Assembly: GCA_038501625.1 (NCBI GenBank)
Contig: JAZAYU010000256.1
Coordinates: 1 to 64,000, forward strand
Source of the DNA: Corbicula japonica
Taxonomy: Eukaryota; Mollusca; Bivalvia; Venerida; Cyrenidae
Reading direction: 5' to 3'
Length of the DNA stretch: 64,000 nt
A program made the position numbers and the translations under genes. Positions 22,020-33,900 of the stretch are shown here, one piece after another (the first letter of the stretch is position 1; each line of letters starts with the position of its first letter). The notes beneath the pieces were generated by a model. The model worked only from the letters and a program-made list of their open reading frames with translations. It made no database searches and was not told where the DNA came from.

Positions 22020-24150
22020 GCGACAGCAGCCCAGAAGCTAAAGTATCCCAGCCGCTACAGCAGCTCAGCAGCCAAAGTATTCCAGCAGCCAACTTTTCCC
22101 AGCAGCCAAAGTATCCCAGCCGCCACAGCAGCTCAGCAGCAAACATTTCGCAGCCGCCACAGCAGCTCAGCAGCCAAAGTATATCCAGCAGCCAACTTTT
22201 CCCAGCAGCCAAAGTATCCCAGCCGCCACAACAGCCCAGCAGTCAACTTTTCCGAGCCACCACAACAGCTCAACAGCCAAAGTATTCCAGCAGCCAACTT
22301 TTCCCAGCAGCAAAAGTATCTCAGTCGTCACAGCAGCCCAGCTGCCAACTTTTCTCAGCCGCCACAACAGCTCAGCAGCCAAAGTATTCCAGCAGCCAAC
22401 TTTTCCCAGCAGCCAAAGTATCCCAGCCGCCACAGCAGCCCAGCAGCCAACTTTTCGCAGCCGCGACAGCAGCTCAGCAGCCAAAGTATTCCAGCAGCCA
22501 ACTTTTCCCAGCAGCCAAAGTATCCCAGCCGCCACAGCAGCCCAGCAGCCAACTTTTCCCAGCCGCGACAGCAGCTCAGCAGCCAAAGTATTCCAGCAGC
22601 CAACTTTTCCCAGCAGCCAAAGTATCCCAGCCGCCACAGCAGCCACGCAGCCAACTTTTCCCAGCCGCCACAGCAGCTCAACAGCAAAAGTATTCCAGCA
22701 GCCAACTTTTCCCAGCAGCCAAAGTATCCCAGCCGCCACAGCAGCCCAGCAGCCAACTTTTCGCAGCCGCCACAGCAGATCAGCAGCAAAAATATTCCAG
22801 CAGCCAACTTTTCCCAGCAGCCAAAGTATCCCAGCCGCCACAGCAGCCCTGCAGCCAACTTTTACCAGCCGCCACAGCAGCTCAGCAACAAAGTATTCCA
22901 GCAGCCAACTTTTTCCCAGCAGCCAACTTTTCTCAGTGGCCACAGCAGCTCAGCAGCCAGAGTATTCCAGCAGCCAACTTTTCCCTGCCGCCACAGCGGC
23001 TCAGCAGCGATAGTATTCCAGCAGCCAACTTTTCCCAGCATCCAAAGAATCCCAGCCGCCACAGCAGCCCAGCAGCCAACTTTTCTCAGCCGCCAAGAAA
23101 GCTCAGCAGCCAAAATATTCCAGCAGCCAACTTTTTCCAGCAGCCAAAGTATTCCATCCGCCACAGCAGCCAAGCAGCCAACTTTTCCTAACCACGACAG
23201 CAGCTCAGCAAGCAAAGTATTCCAGCAGCAAACTTTTCCCAGCAGCCAAAGTATCCCAACCGCCACAGCAGCCCAGCAGCCAACTTTTCCCAGCCGCCAC
23301 AGCAGCTCAGCAGCCAAAGTATTCCAGCAGCCAACTTTTCCCAGGAGCCAAAGTATCCCAGCCGCCACAGCAGCCAACTTTCGCAGCCACCACAGCTAGC
23401 TCTGCAGCCAAAGTATACCAGAAGCCAACTTTTCCCAGCAGCCAAATTATCCCAGCCGCCGCAGCAGCCCAGCAGCCAACTTTTCCGAGCCGCCACAACA
23501 GCTCAGCAGCCAAAGTATTCCAGCAGCCAACTTTTCCCAGCAGCCAAAGTATCCCAGCCGCCACATCAGCCCAGCAGCCTAATTCTCTCAGCCGCGACAG
23601 CAGCTCAGCAGCCAAAGTATTCCAGCAGCCAACTTTTCCCAGCAGCCAAGGTATCCCAGCCGCAACAGCAGCCCAGCAGCCAACTTTTCGCAGCCGCCAC
23701 AGCAGCTCAGCAGCCAAAATATTCCAGTAGCCAACTTTTCCCAGCAGCCAAAGTATCCCAGCCGCCACAGCTGCCCAGCAGCCAACTTTTCCCAGCCGCC
23801 ACAGCAGCTCAGCAACCAAAGTATTCCAGCAGCCAACTTTACCCAGCAGCCAACTTTTCACAGCCTCCAAACCAGCTCAGCAGCCAGAGTATTCCAGCCG
23901 TCAACTTTTCCCAACCGCCACAGCGGCTCAGCAGCGAAAGTATTTCAGCAGCCAACTTTTTCCAGCAGCCAAAGTATCCCAGCCGCCACAGCAGCCCAGC
24001 AGCCAACTTTTCCCACCGCCACAGCAGCTCAGCAGCCAAAGTATTTCAGCAGCCAAAGTATCCCAGCCGCCACAACCGCCCAGCAGCCAACTTTTCCCAG
24101 CCGCCACAGCAGCTCAGCAGCCAAAATATCACAGCAGCCAAAGTATCTGC
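22020..24150 (-). repeat. Tandem array of 102-bp units, right arm (inverted)
   Basis: Reverse-complement counterpart of the array at 18296-20118, with the same composite unit, slightly longer and with more irregular units near 23000-23420. Its open frames (for example 22167-22943) mirror those of the left arm and have no coding value. Beyond 24150 come several copies of 'ggcggccaacttcacgctgc', matching the terminal block at 18158-18280. Confidence 0.88.
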
Positions 24151-24317
24151 TAGGCTGTTGGGCGGCCAACTTCACGCTGCTAGGCTGCTAGGCTTCTGGG
24201 CGGCCAACTTCACGCTGCCTGGCTGCTAGGCTGCTGGGCGGCCAACTTCACGCTGCCAGGCTGCTAGGCTGCTTGTCGGCCAACTTCACGCTGCTAGGCG
24301 GCCAGCTTCACGAACAT

Positions 24318-27300
24318 ATTATATTCTATGTTTCCTGTCAAATTCCATTATGTGCAGTTCCTCAAAATGACTTTTTCGTTTATTAGGGTATAAAAAGTAA
24401 TCTGTGTTTTTTTATATCTCAGGACTGTAAGCCACTGGTTTTGGAATGGTGTCAATCTCAAAATACTGCGGTGAAACTTCTATGTTCATCTCCATATGCA
24501 CACCATCGTTTGGGATTGTTCATGATTTGTACTGTTTACAGACTCCGTCGAATCAAGCCTGCAAAAAATTCAAATTTGTAGGTATAGCTATCTGCTCATA
24601 CTTACCTTTTCAATCATGTTTAGTTGTGACAATTGATAAACATAAATAGATTAATGTATTATCTAAATACAGCAATTCAGATTTGGGTAAGATTTTGGTA
24701 GATTCTGGTAATTCTTGCTGACTGTTCGAGACAGATCCCGTTCAATCTTTTTCAAGGCTGTGAGCGAATGAAATTCCTTGTTTTGCAGAAACGACTTTTT
24801 AAACCATAACATGCACTCGTATTTGTTATAGGCAATGTGCGGTAGCAATGTTCAAGCAAACACAATGCATTAAAAGAAGAAAAGATGTGAAAATGTGATG
24901 TTAACTTCAACAAAGTGTGAAGAATAAAAAATCAGATTCCAAAACCCTCTTCACGTGCAAAATTCAAAAAGAAAGTCTACCTATATGATATTCTGCATCG
25001 CTCTGTAGGCTTGCTAATTCACCCATTTACATTTAGTTGCTTAAGTTGCTTAATTGTGTTAGTAGATGGCGGGGTTTGGGAAAAAGGTGAAGTAGGCATA
25101 TCATTGAAATATGCATACCGCTGACCGTTTCAATGTGGTTACCCATCAGGTCCCCATTTTCGTTAATTGTTTGTGTTGTCTTTTCTAAAATTGACCATTT
25201 TATATACCTTTTTCTCTTTTCCTATTTACTTTTTGGCTGAAGTAATTTGACAATTTCTGATTGATTTAAAAATACAAATTTGAAACGTTACTTGTGAGAT
25301 CAGCCGAAAACTATAGTATACAGGGTACAGAATAGTATGACCCGGTGTTCTGAATGCTATAAAAACTAAGACAAGAACATGTGTTACCTTGTCAATGATA
25401 AGAGTTTGACGTTAAATTTATCATCTTTGACAACTGACAGTAACCTGTCAATGTCAATTGAACGAGCTAGATAAGGGTAGATATAGTCTACAGGAAACAA
25501 TGTAACTTATAATTGAATTGAGATTTCGAAGAACTTCTAGACAAATATATCCGAATATCTTTTATTTGTTTTAAAAGAAATTTAACATAAGTTTTATAAT
25601 GATCTATATAATTAACGACAGAAGATCTGTTTTACTCCTTCGCTCTATTTCTTTGGAGGTAATGTAATTAACAGTTAATAAACAGACAGGTATTTTCAGT
25701 TATGCATTTCCTGGACCTCACGCAAGCAATATAATTTGAATGACAGAAAAAATTATTGAATTGATAAAATTTAAATGTAAAAACGCAAACTTTCTTCCGA
25801 ATAAAATTTTATTGAATTCTTTCTGACAACCTTCTTGTTACTGGTTTTGACAGTTTCTTTCATCTTAATTGTAGAGATAATCGAAAGTATAAAGTTTTTT
25901 TTGCAAAAAAGATATATTTTCGATTTGAAAATTCTACTTTTACTTTATTTTTATAAGGAAAAAACAAACGACTTTTTTGCAAAGGTTGCAGTTTGTTTAA
26001 TGCATTGCAGCTTAATCTGCAGGTATATGTAGCTTCGACTTCAGAAAACGTGTAATTAAACGGTGTTTGGAAGTTTGATGACTGTATCTGTTAGTTTTGT
26101 AAGTGTTTGCAAAACGATCGTTTATAAACAGCTGATGAAACAACTATCCACAATAAAATAAAGAAAAATATTCTGTGCTATTATGACATTCTTAGTCATT
26201 TTATAGGAAATGCCAGACATTCAAACAGTTTGCTTTTAGCATTTATATAATTCTTTTTTTGCGAGATGAATATCACTATTTTACCTATTTTCTAATTGAA
26301 TGTAGATTTGTAATCAATATACTTACGATGCTTTAGGTGTACAAACAGCTGTTTATTTCAAGTTCAAATGCAACTTTCAGATTAATCAAAATTATTTTAT
26401 TGAAATACCAGCTTTGATATTCTGAAATTAAGAGCTAATAAAGCAATGCTGTTCCAGTAGCAACATACTGTTGTATCAGTTAATTTCGCGGGGATCAAAT
26501 TTCGCGTAAATGACATAGGTGACATTTTCGCGAGGGCTTAATTCCGCGAAATTATATTATTTTAATAACACTTGATATTCAGTGGTTTGATTTCGTTAGG
26601 GTTTGATTTCGCGCAGTTACCGTAGCGCGAAAAACGCGAAAATTAAACCATGAAATCGCGAAATATAATGATACCACAGTATTGACAATAAATGATCTAA
26701 AGTATAAAGGAAATTAGTTTCAAAAGCAAGCAAAACATAAACAAAACGTATCCTTGCGCAAGTAACCCTCCCAACCCCCGCACGCATTGTCTCACAGAAA
26801 CCAAAGCTGACAAACTGATTGTGAACTTAGAAGTACAAATTTCCTTCCTATTGCTTAGAAGCTATGTAAAGCATAGATCAAATGGATCGATATGTGGTGA
26901 ACTAACGAGCCGAACACAATCAGAAGAAGCATAATTTGTTATCGCGAATCTTCGTGTTTAGATGCAAATAGTTTCAATTGAACAGCAGTTAGGATCAATT
27001 GTTTATATTCAATTACCGCAACAATACACGGAAGTGTGCATTTGCGGAAATACTGCATATGGAAGTGGCTTTTCTGGTGCCTATCAGTAAAAATATGTTA
27101 CAAATATAATCTTTATTTGCAATCAGGGCACGGGGAATTTGCTGTCATAAAATTGGAGTAGAGAGCAGTTATTGATAAACATTTCTGATGATATAGATTG
27201 CTCCAAGGCATATGGCTCCGTTATCATATAGGTTGGCAAGTAAGAGAAATTAATATGAAAAACAAACAACATATTGCTCTTTGGAGAAAAAGAAAAGTTA

Positions 27301-27866
27301 ACTTTTGATAAAAACTTATCAGACTCAAACTGTGATTAGTCAATTTTTGCACACCAAAACAATATGCTGCCTGCATGAGGTTGCAAGGTGGTAAAGCTAG
27401 CGGCAGATTGACCATCATTAGCTTTCTATCAGGAGATCCTTAAAACACTTTCGTTGTTGTACATTTGATTTTGTCTGTTGAGCTTAAAATTGTAAGTTTT
27501 TTATATTTATCGCAGTAAAGCAGTAGATAAGCATTGCAATGTAAGTAAAGGTAACAAGTTGGTGGTCATACGTGCTACGGATCTTAAAAAAAAAAACGTG
27601 ATCTGCTTCATTTGTAAATAACTGACCATCTTAGAGCATTAAAGAACAGATGAAAACGGAATTTGAAACCATTTAATAAAACAAAATAACAAAACATTTT
27701 AGAAAACGACGGGGAATGAGATAATGAATCAGCTTAACACAACAAACGATTGAAGGCAAATGTTAAGGAGATTAAACATTATCCTAACTTAGACAAGTTG
27801 GAGAAAACACCACTCATGTCAAAACTTGCAAATCTGTATAAACAAAATGTTTCATAATAACAGAAC
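24318..27866. other. Intergenic or intronic DNA with one MITE
   Basis: No supportable gene. About 25835-25940 resembles the open segment at 15727-15800. The rest, apart from the MITE at 26468-26679, shows no repeat boundaries and only short open frames. Confidence 0.4.
26468..26679. mobile_element. Small MITE with 'ttcgcg' arms
   Basis: About 212 bp with imperfect inverted ends CTGTTGTATCA and TGATACCACAG, each next to TA (26466-26467 and 26680-26681). The interior is full of 'ttcgcg' and 'cgcgaa' words in inverted arrangement. TA target and size suggest a Tc1/mariner-type MITE, but the ends are short and imperfect. Confidence 0.55.
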
Positions 27867-27870
27867 AGCA

Positions 27871-27949
27871 TTGTTACAACCCGTTTTGTAATAAAAACGA
27901 GAATTGTAATAATTATAACAATTCTCGTTTTTATTACAAAACGGGTTGT
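27871..27949. repeat. Left terminal palindrome of the large element
   Basis: TTGTTACAACCCGTTTTGTA runs on to 'aaaacgagaattgt', followed after a few A/T bases by the reverse complement. The end can therefore fold on itself. Its inner half merges directly into the first satellite unit. Confidence 0.85.
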
Positions 27950-30900
27950 GAGGTATCAACCACTTTTGTAATAACGAGAATTGTAATAAAATATCAAACT
28001 TAGTTATTTTGCCAAAAAAGTTTCTATCCGTAGAATAATTGTTTCTTTAGACAGAAATTAGCACGTCCTTATTGTCCTGAATTGCCCTTGATTATTTAGA
28101 AACCTTCAAGTATTGATTAAAACTCAAAGTATTTATGAATAAACTTAAGTGTTAGATTTTATTACATTTTACACTTTTATTACAAAACGGGTTGCAAGGT
28201 ATCAACCACTTTTGTAATAACGATAATTGTAATAAAATGTGAAACTTAGTTATTTTTGCTAAAAATTGTCTAACCATTGAATAACTGTTGTTTTTGATAA
28301 ATATTAGCACGTGCTTATTGACCTGAATTGCCATTAGTCATTTTGAGACCGTTATATGTTGATTACAACTCAACTTATATATGAATGAACTTCAGTGTTA
28401 GATTTTATAACATCTTGAAATATTATTACAAAACGGGTTGTAAGGTATCAACCACTTTTGTAATAACGAGAATTGTAATAAAAAGTCAAACTTAGTTATT
28501 TTTGCCCAAAAAGTGTCTATCCGTAGAATAACTTTTTCTTTCGACAGAAATTAGAACGTCCTTATTGACCTGAATTGCCCTTGATTATTTAGAGACCGTC
28601 AAGTATTGATTAAAACTGAAATTATTTATGAATGAACTTGTGTTTGATTTTATTACATTTTACACTTTTATTACAAAACGGGTTGCGAGGTATCAACCAC
28701 TTTTGTAATAACGAGAATTGTAATAAAATGTGGAACTTAGTTATTTTTGCCAAAAAATTGTCTAACCATTGAATAACTGTTGTTTTAGATAAATATGCCA
28801 CTGGTCATCTTGAGACCGTTATATGTTGATTACAACTCAATTTATATATGAATGAACTTCAGTGTTAGATTTTATAACATCTTGAAATTTTATTACAAAA
28901 CGGGTTGTAAGGTATCAACCACATTTGTAATAACGAGAATTGTAATAAAATGTCAACCTTAGTTATTTTTGCCAAAAAAAGTGTCTATCCGTAGAATAAC
29001 TTTTTCTTTCGACAGAAATTAGCACGTCCTTATTGACCTGAATTGCCCTTAAATTATTTAGAGACCGTCAAGTATTGATTAAAACTAAAATTATTTATGA
29101 ATGCACTTAAGTGTTTAATTGTATTACATTTTACACTTTTCTTACAAAACGAGTTGCAAGGTATCAACCACTTTTGTAATAACGAGAATTGTAATAAAAT
29201 CTGGAACTTAGTTATTTTTGCCAAAAAATTGTCTAACCATTGAATCACTGTTGTTTTAGATAAATATTAGCACGTGCTTATTGACCTGAATTGCCATTGG
29301 TCATTTTGAGACCGTTATATGTTGATTACAACTCAACTTATATATGAATGAACTTCAGTGTTAGATTTCATAACATCTTGAAATTTTATTACAAAACGGG
29401 TTGTAAAGTATCAACCACTTTTGTAATAACGAGAATTGTAATAAAATGTCAAACTTAGTTATTTTTGCCCAAAAAGTATCTATCCGTAGAATAACTTTTT
29501 CTTTCGACAGAAATTAGCACGTCCTTATTGACCTGAATTGCCCTTGATTATTTAGAGACCGTCAAGTATTGATTAAAACTGAAATTATTTATGAATGAAC
29601 TTGTGATTGATTTTATTACATTTTACACTTTTATTACAAAACGGGTTGCAAGGTATCAACCACTTTTGTAATAACGAGAATTGTAATAAAATGTGGAACT
29701 TAGTTATTTTTGCCAACAAATTGTCTAACCATTGAATAACTGTTGTTTTAGATAAATATGCCAATGGTCATTTTGAGACCGTTATATGTTGATAACAACT
29801 CAATTTATATATGAATGAACTTCAGTGTTAGATTTCATAACATCTTGAAATTTTATTACAAAACGGGTTGTAAGGTATCAACCACTTTTGTAATAACGAG
29901 AATTGTAATAAAATGTCAAACTTAGTTATTTTTGCCAAAAAAGTGTCTATCCGTAGAATAACTTTTTCTTTCGACAGAAATTAGCACGTCCTTATTGACC
30001 TGAATTGCCCTTGATTACTTAGAGACCGTCAAGTATTGATTAAAACTGAATTTATTTATGAATGAACTTGTGTTTGATTTTATTACATTTTACACTTTTA
30101 TTACAAAACGGGTTGCAAGGTATCAACCACTGTTGTAATAACGAGAATTGTAATAAAATCTGGAACTTAGTTATTTTTGCCAAAAAATTGTCTAACCATT
30201 GAATAACTGTTGTTTTAGATAAATATGCCATTGGTCATTTTGAGACCGTTATATGTTGATTACAACTCAACTTATATATGAATGAACTTCAGTGTTAGAT
30301 TTTATAACATCTTGAAATTTTATTACAAAACGGGTTGTAAGGTATCAACCACTTTTGTCATAACGAGAATTGTAATAAAATGTCAAACTTAGTTATTTTT
30401 GCCCAAAAGGTGTCTATCCGTAGAATAACTTTTTCTTTCGACAGAATTTAGCACGTCCTTATTGACCTGAATTGCCCTTGATTATTTAGAGACCGTCAAG
30501 TATTGATTAAAACTCAAATTATTTATGAATGAACTTGTGTTTGATTTTATTACATTTTACACTGTTATTACAAAACGGGTTGCAAGGTATCAACCACTTT
30601 TGTAATAACGAGAATTATAATAAAATGTGGAACTTAGTTATTTTTGCCAAAAAATTGTCTAACCATTGAATAACTATTGTTTTAGATAAATATGCCATTG
30701 GTCATTTTGAGACCGTTATATGTTGATTACAACTCAACTTATATATGAATGAACTTCAGTGTTAGATTTTATTACATCTTGAAATTTTATTACAAAACGG
30801 GTTGTAAGGTATCAACCACTTTTGTAATAACGAGAATTTTAATAAAATGTCAAACTTAGTTATTTTCGCCAAAAAAAAGTGTCTATTCGTAGAATAACTT

Positions 30901-33900
30901 TTTCTTTCGACAGAAATTAGCACGTCCTTATTGACCTGAATTGCCCTTGATTACTTAGAGACCGTCAAGTATTAATTAAAACTGAATTTATTTTTTAATG
31001 AACTTCAGTGTTTGATTTTATTACATTTTACACTTTTATTACAAAACGGGTTGCAAGGTATCAACCACTTTCGTAATAACGAGAATTGTAATAAAATGTC
31101 AAACTTAGTTATTTTTGCCAAAAAAAGTGTCTATCCGTAGAATAACTTTTTCTTTCGACAGAAATTAGCACGTCCTTATTGACCTGAATTGCCCTTGATT
31201 ATTTAGAGACCGTCAAGTATTGATTAAAATTCAAATTATTTATGAATGAACTTGTTTTTGATTTTATTACATTTTACACTTTTATTACAAAACGGGTTGC
31301 AAGGTATCAACCACTTTTGTAATAACGAGAATTATAATAAAGTGTGGAACTTAGTTATTTTTGCCAAAAAAATTGTCTAACCATTGAATAACTATTGTTT
31401 TAGATAAATATGCCATTGGTCATTTTGAGACCGTTATATGTTGATTACAACTCAACTTATATATGAATGAACTTCAGTGTTAGATTTTATTACATCTTGA
31501 AATTTTATTACAAAACGGGTTGTAAGGTATCAACCACTTTTGTAATAACGAGAATTGTAATAAAATGTCAAACTTAGTTATTTAGTTATTTTTGCCAAAA
31601 AAGTGTCTATCCGTAGAATAACTTTTTCTTTCGACAGAAATTAGCACGTCCTTATTGACCTGAATTGCCCTTAAATTATTTAGAGACCATCAAGTATTGA
31701 TTAAATCTGAAATTATTTATGAATGCACTTAAGTGTTTGATTGTATTACATTTTATAATTTTCTTACAAAACGGGTTGCAAGGTATCAACCACTTTTGTA
31801 ATAACGAGAATTGTAATAAAATGTGGAACTTAGTTATTTTTGCCAAAAATTGTCTATCCATTGAATAATTGTTGTTTTAGATAAATATTAGCACGTGCTT
31901 ATTGACCTGAATTGCCATTGGTCATTTTGAGACCGTTATATGTTGATTACAACTCAACTTATATATGAATGAACTTCAGTGTTAGATTTCGTAACATCTT
32001 GAAATTTTATTACAAAACGGGTTGTAAAGTATCAACCACTTTTGTAATAACGAGAATTGTAATAAAATGTCAAACTTAGTTATTTTTGCCAAAAAAGGGG
32101 CCTATTCGTAGAATAACTTTTTCTTTCGACAGAAATTAGCACGTCCTTATTGACCTGAATTGCCCTTGATTATTTAGAGACCGTCAAGTATTGATTAAAA
32201 CTGAAATTATTTATGAATGAACTTGTGTTTGATTTTATTACATTTTACACTTTTATTACAAAACGGGTTGCAAGGTATCAACCACTTTTGTAATAACGAG
32301 AATTGTAATAAAATGTGGAACTTAGTTATTTTGCCAAAAAATTGTCTAACCATTGAATAACTGTTGTTTTAGATAAATATGCCATTGGTCATTTTGAGAC
32401 CGTTATATGTTGATGACAACTCAATTTATATATGAATGAATTTCAGTGTTAGATTTTATAACATCTTGAAATTTTATTACAAAACGGGCTGTAAGGTATC
32501 AACCACTTTTGTAATAACGAGAATTGTAATAAAATGTCAAACTTATTTATTTTTGCCTAAAAAAGGGTCTATCCGTAGAATAACTTTTTCTATCGACAGA
32601 AATTAGCACGTCCTTATTGACCTGAATTGCCCTTGATTATTTAGAGACCGTCAAGTATTGATTAAAACTCAAATTATTTATGAATGAACTTAAGTGTTTG
32701 ATTTTATTGCATTTGACACTTTTATTACAAAACGGGTTGCAAGGTATCAACCACTTTTGTAATAACGAGAATTGCAATCAAATGTGGAACTTAATTATTT
32801 TTGCCAAAAAATTTTTTAACCATTGAATAACTGTTGTTTTAGATAAATATTAGCACGTGCTTATTGACCTGAATTGCCATTGGTCATTTTGAGACCGTCA
32901 TATATTGTTTACAACTCAACTTATATATGAATGAACTTCAGTGTTAGATTTTATAACATCTTGAAATTTTATTACAAAATGGGTTGTAAGGTATCAACCA
33001 CTTTTGTAATAACGAGAATTTTAATAAAATGTCAAACTTAGTTATTTTTGCCAAAAAAGTGTCTATCCGTAGAATAACTTTTTCTTTCGACAGAAATTAG
33101 CACGTTCTTATTGACCTGAATTGCCCTTGATTATTTAGAGACCATCAAGCATTGATTAAAACTGAAATTATTTATGAATGAACTTAAGTGTTTGATTTTA
33201 TTACATTTTACACTGTTATTACAAAACGGGTTGCAAGGTATCAACCACTTTTGTAATAACGAGAATTGTAATAAAATGTTGAACTTAGTTATTTTTGCAA
33301 AACAATTGTCTAACTATTGAATAACAGTTGTTTTAGATAAATATTAGCACGTGCTTATTGACCTGAATTGCCATTGGTCATTTTGAGACCGTTATATGTT
33401 GATTACAACTCAACTTATATATGAATGAACTTCATTGTTAGATTTTATAACATCTTGAAATTTTATTACAAAACGGGTCGTAAAGTATCAACCACTTTTG
33501 TAATAACGAGAATTGTAATAAAATGTAAAACTACTCTTTTATTGCCGTAAATAGTCTATATTTTTTAATAACTTTTTTTTTGCAAAACTAAATTGTCCTT
33601 GATCATTTGAAATCGTCAGTTGTTGATTAAAAATCAGCTTATATATATGAACGAACATATTATTACATAATGAAATTTTATTACAAAACGGGTTGAAAGG
33701 TATCAACAACTTTTGTAATAACGAGAATTGTAATAAAATGTCAAACTTAATTATTTTTGCCAAAAAGTTTCTATCCGCAGAATAACTGTTTTTTTTAGAT
33801 AGAAATTAGCACGTCCTTATTAGCCTGAATTGTCCTTGATCATTAAGAGACCGTCAAGTATTGATTAAAACTCAAATTATATATGAATGAACTTAAATAT

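Larger units (their letters stand above)
18151..24317. mobile_element. 6.2-kb fold-back element (giant palindrome with tandem-repeat arms)
   Basis: The outer ends ATGTTCGTGAAG and CTTCACGAACAT are complementary. Inward from both ends come the same blocks in mirror order: 'gaagttggccgcctagcagcc' repeats, a long array of 102-bp units, a single-copy stretch, and a 72-bp spacer (21208-21279). This is the layout of Foldback-type transposons. No clear target duplication is visible (flanks 'aatttata' and 'attatatt'). The arms are not identical, with indels and substitutions throughout, so the palindrome is not a simple assembly artefact. No transposase is recognised. Confidence 0.85.

Noticed and set aside
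18151..24317. Palindrome as a simple assembly artefact (read-through chimera)
   Set aside because: The two arms differ by many substitutions, indels and a 285-bp insertion, which a chimera of the same molecule would not show.
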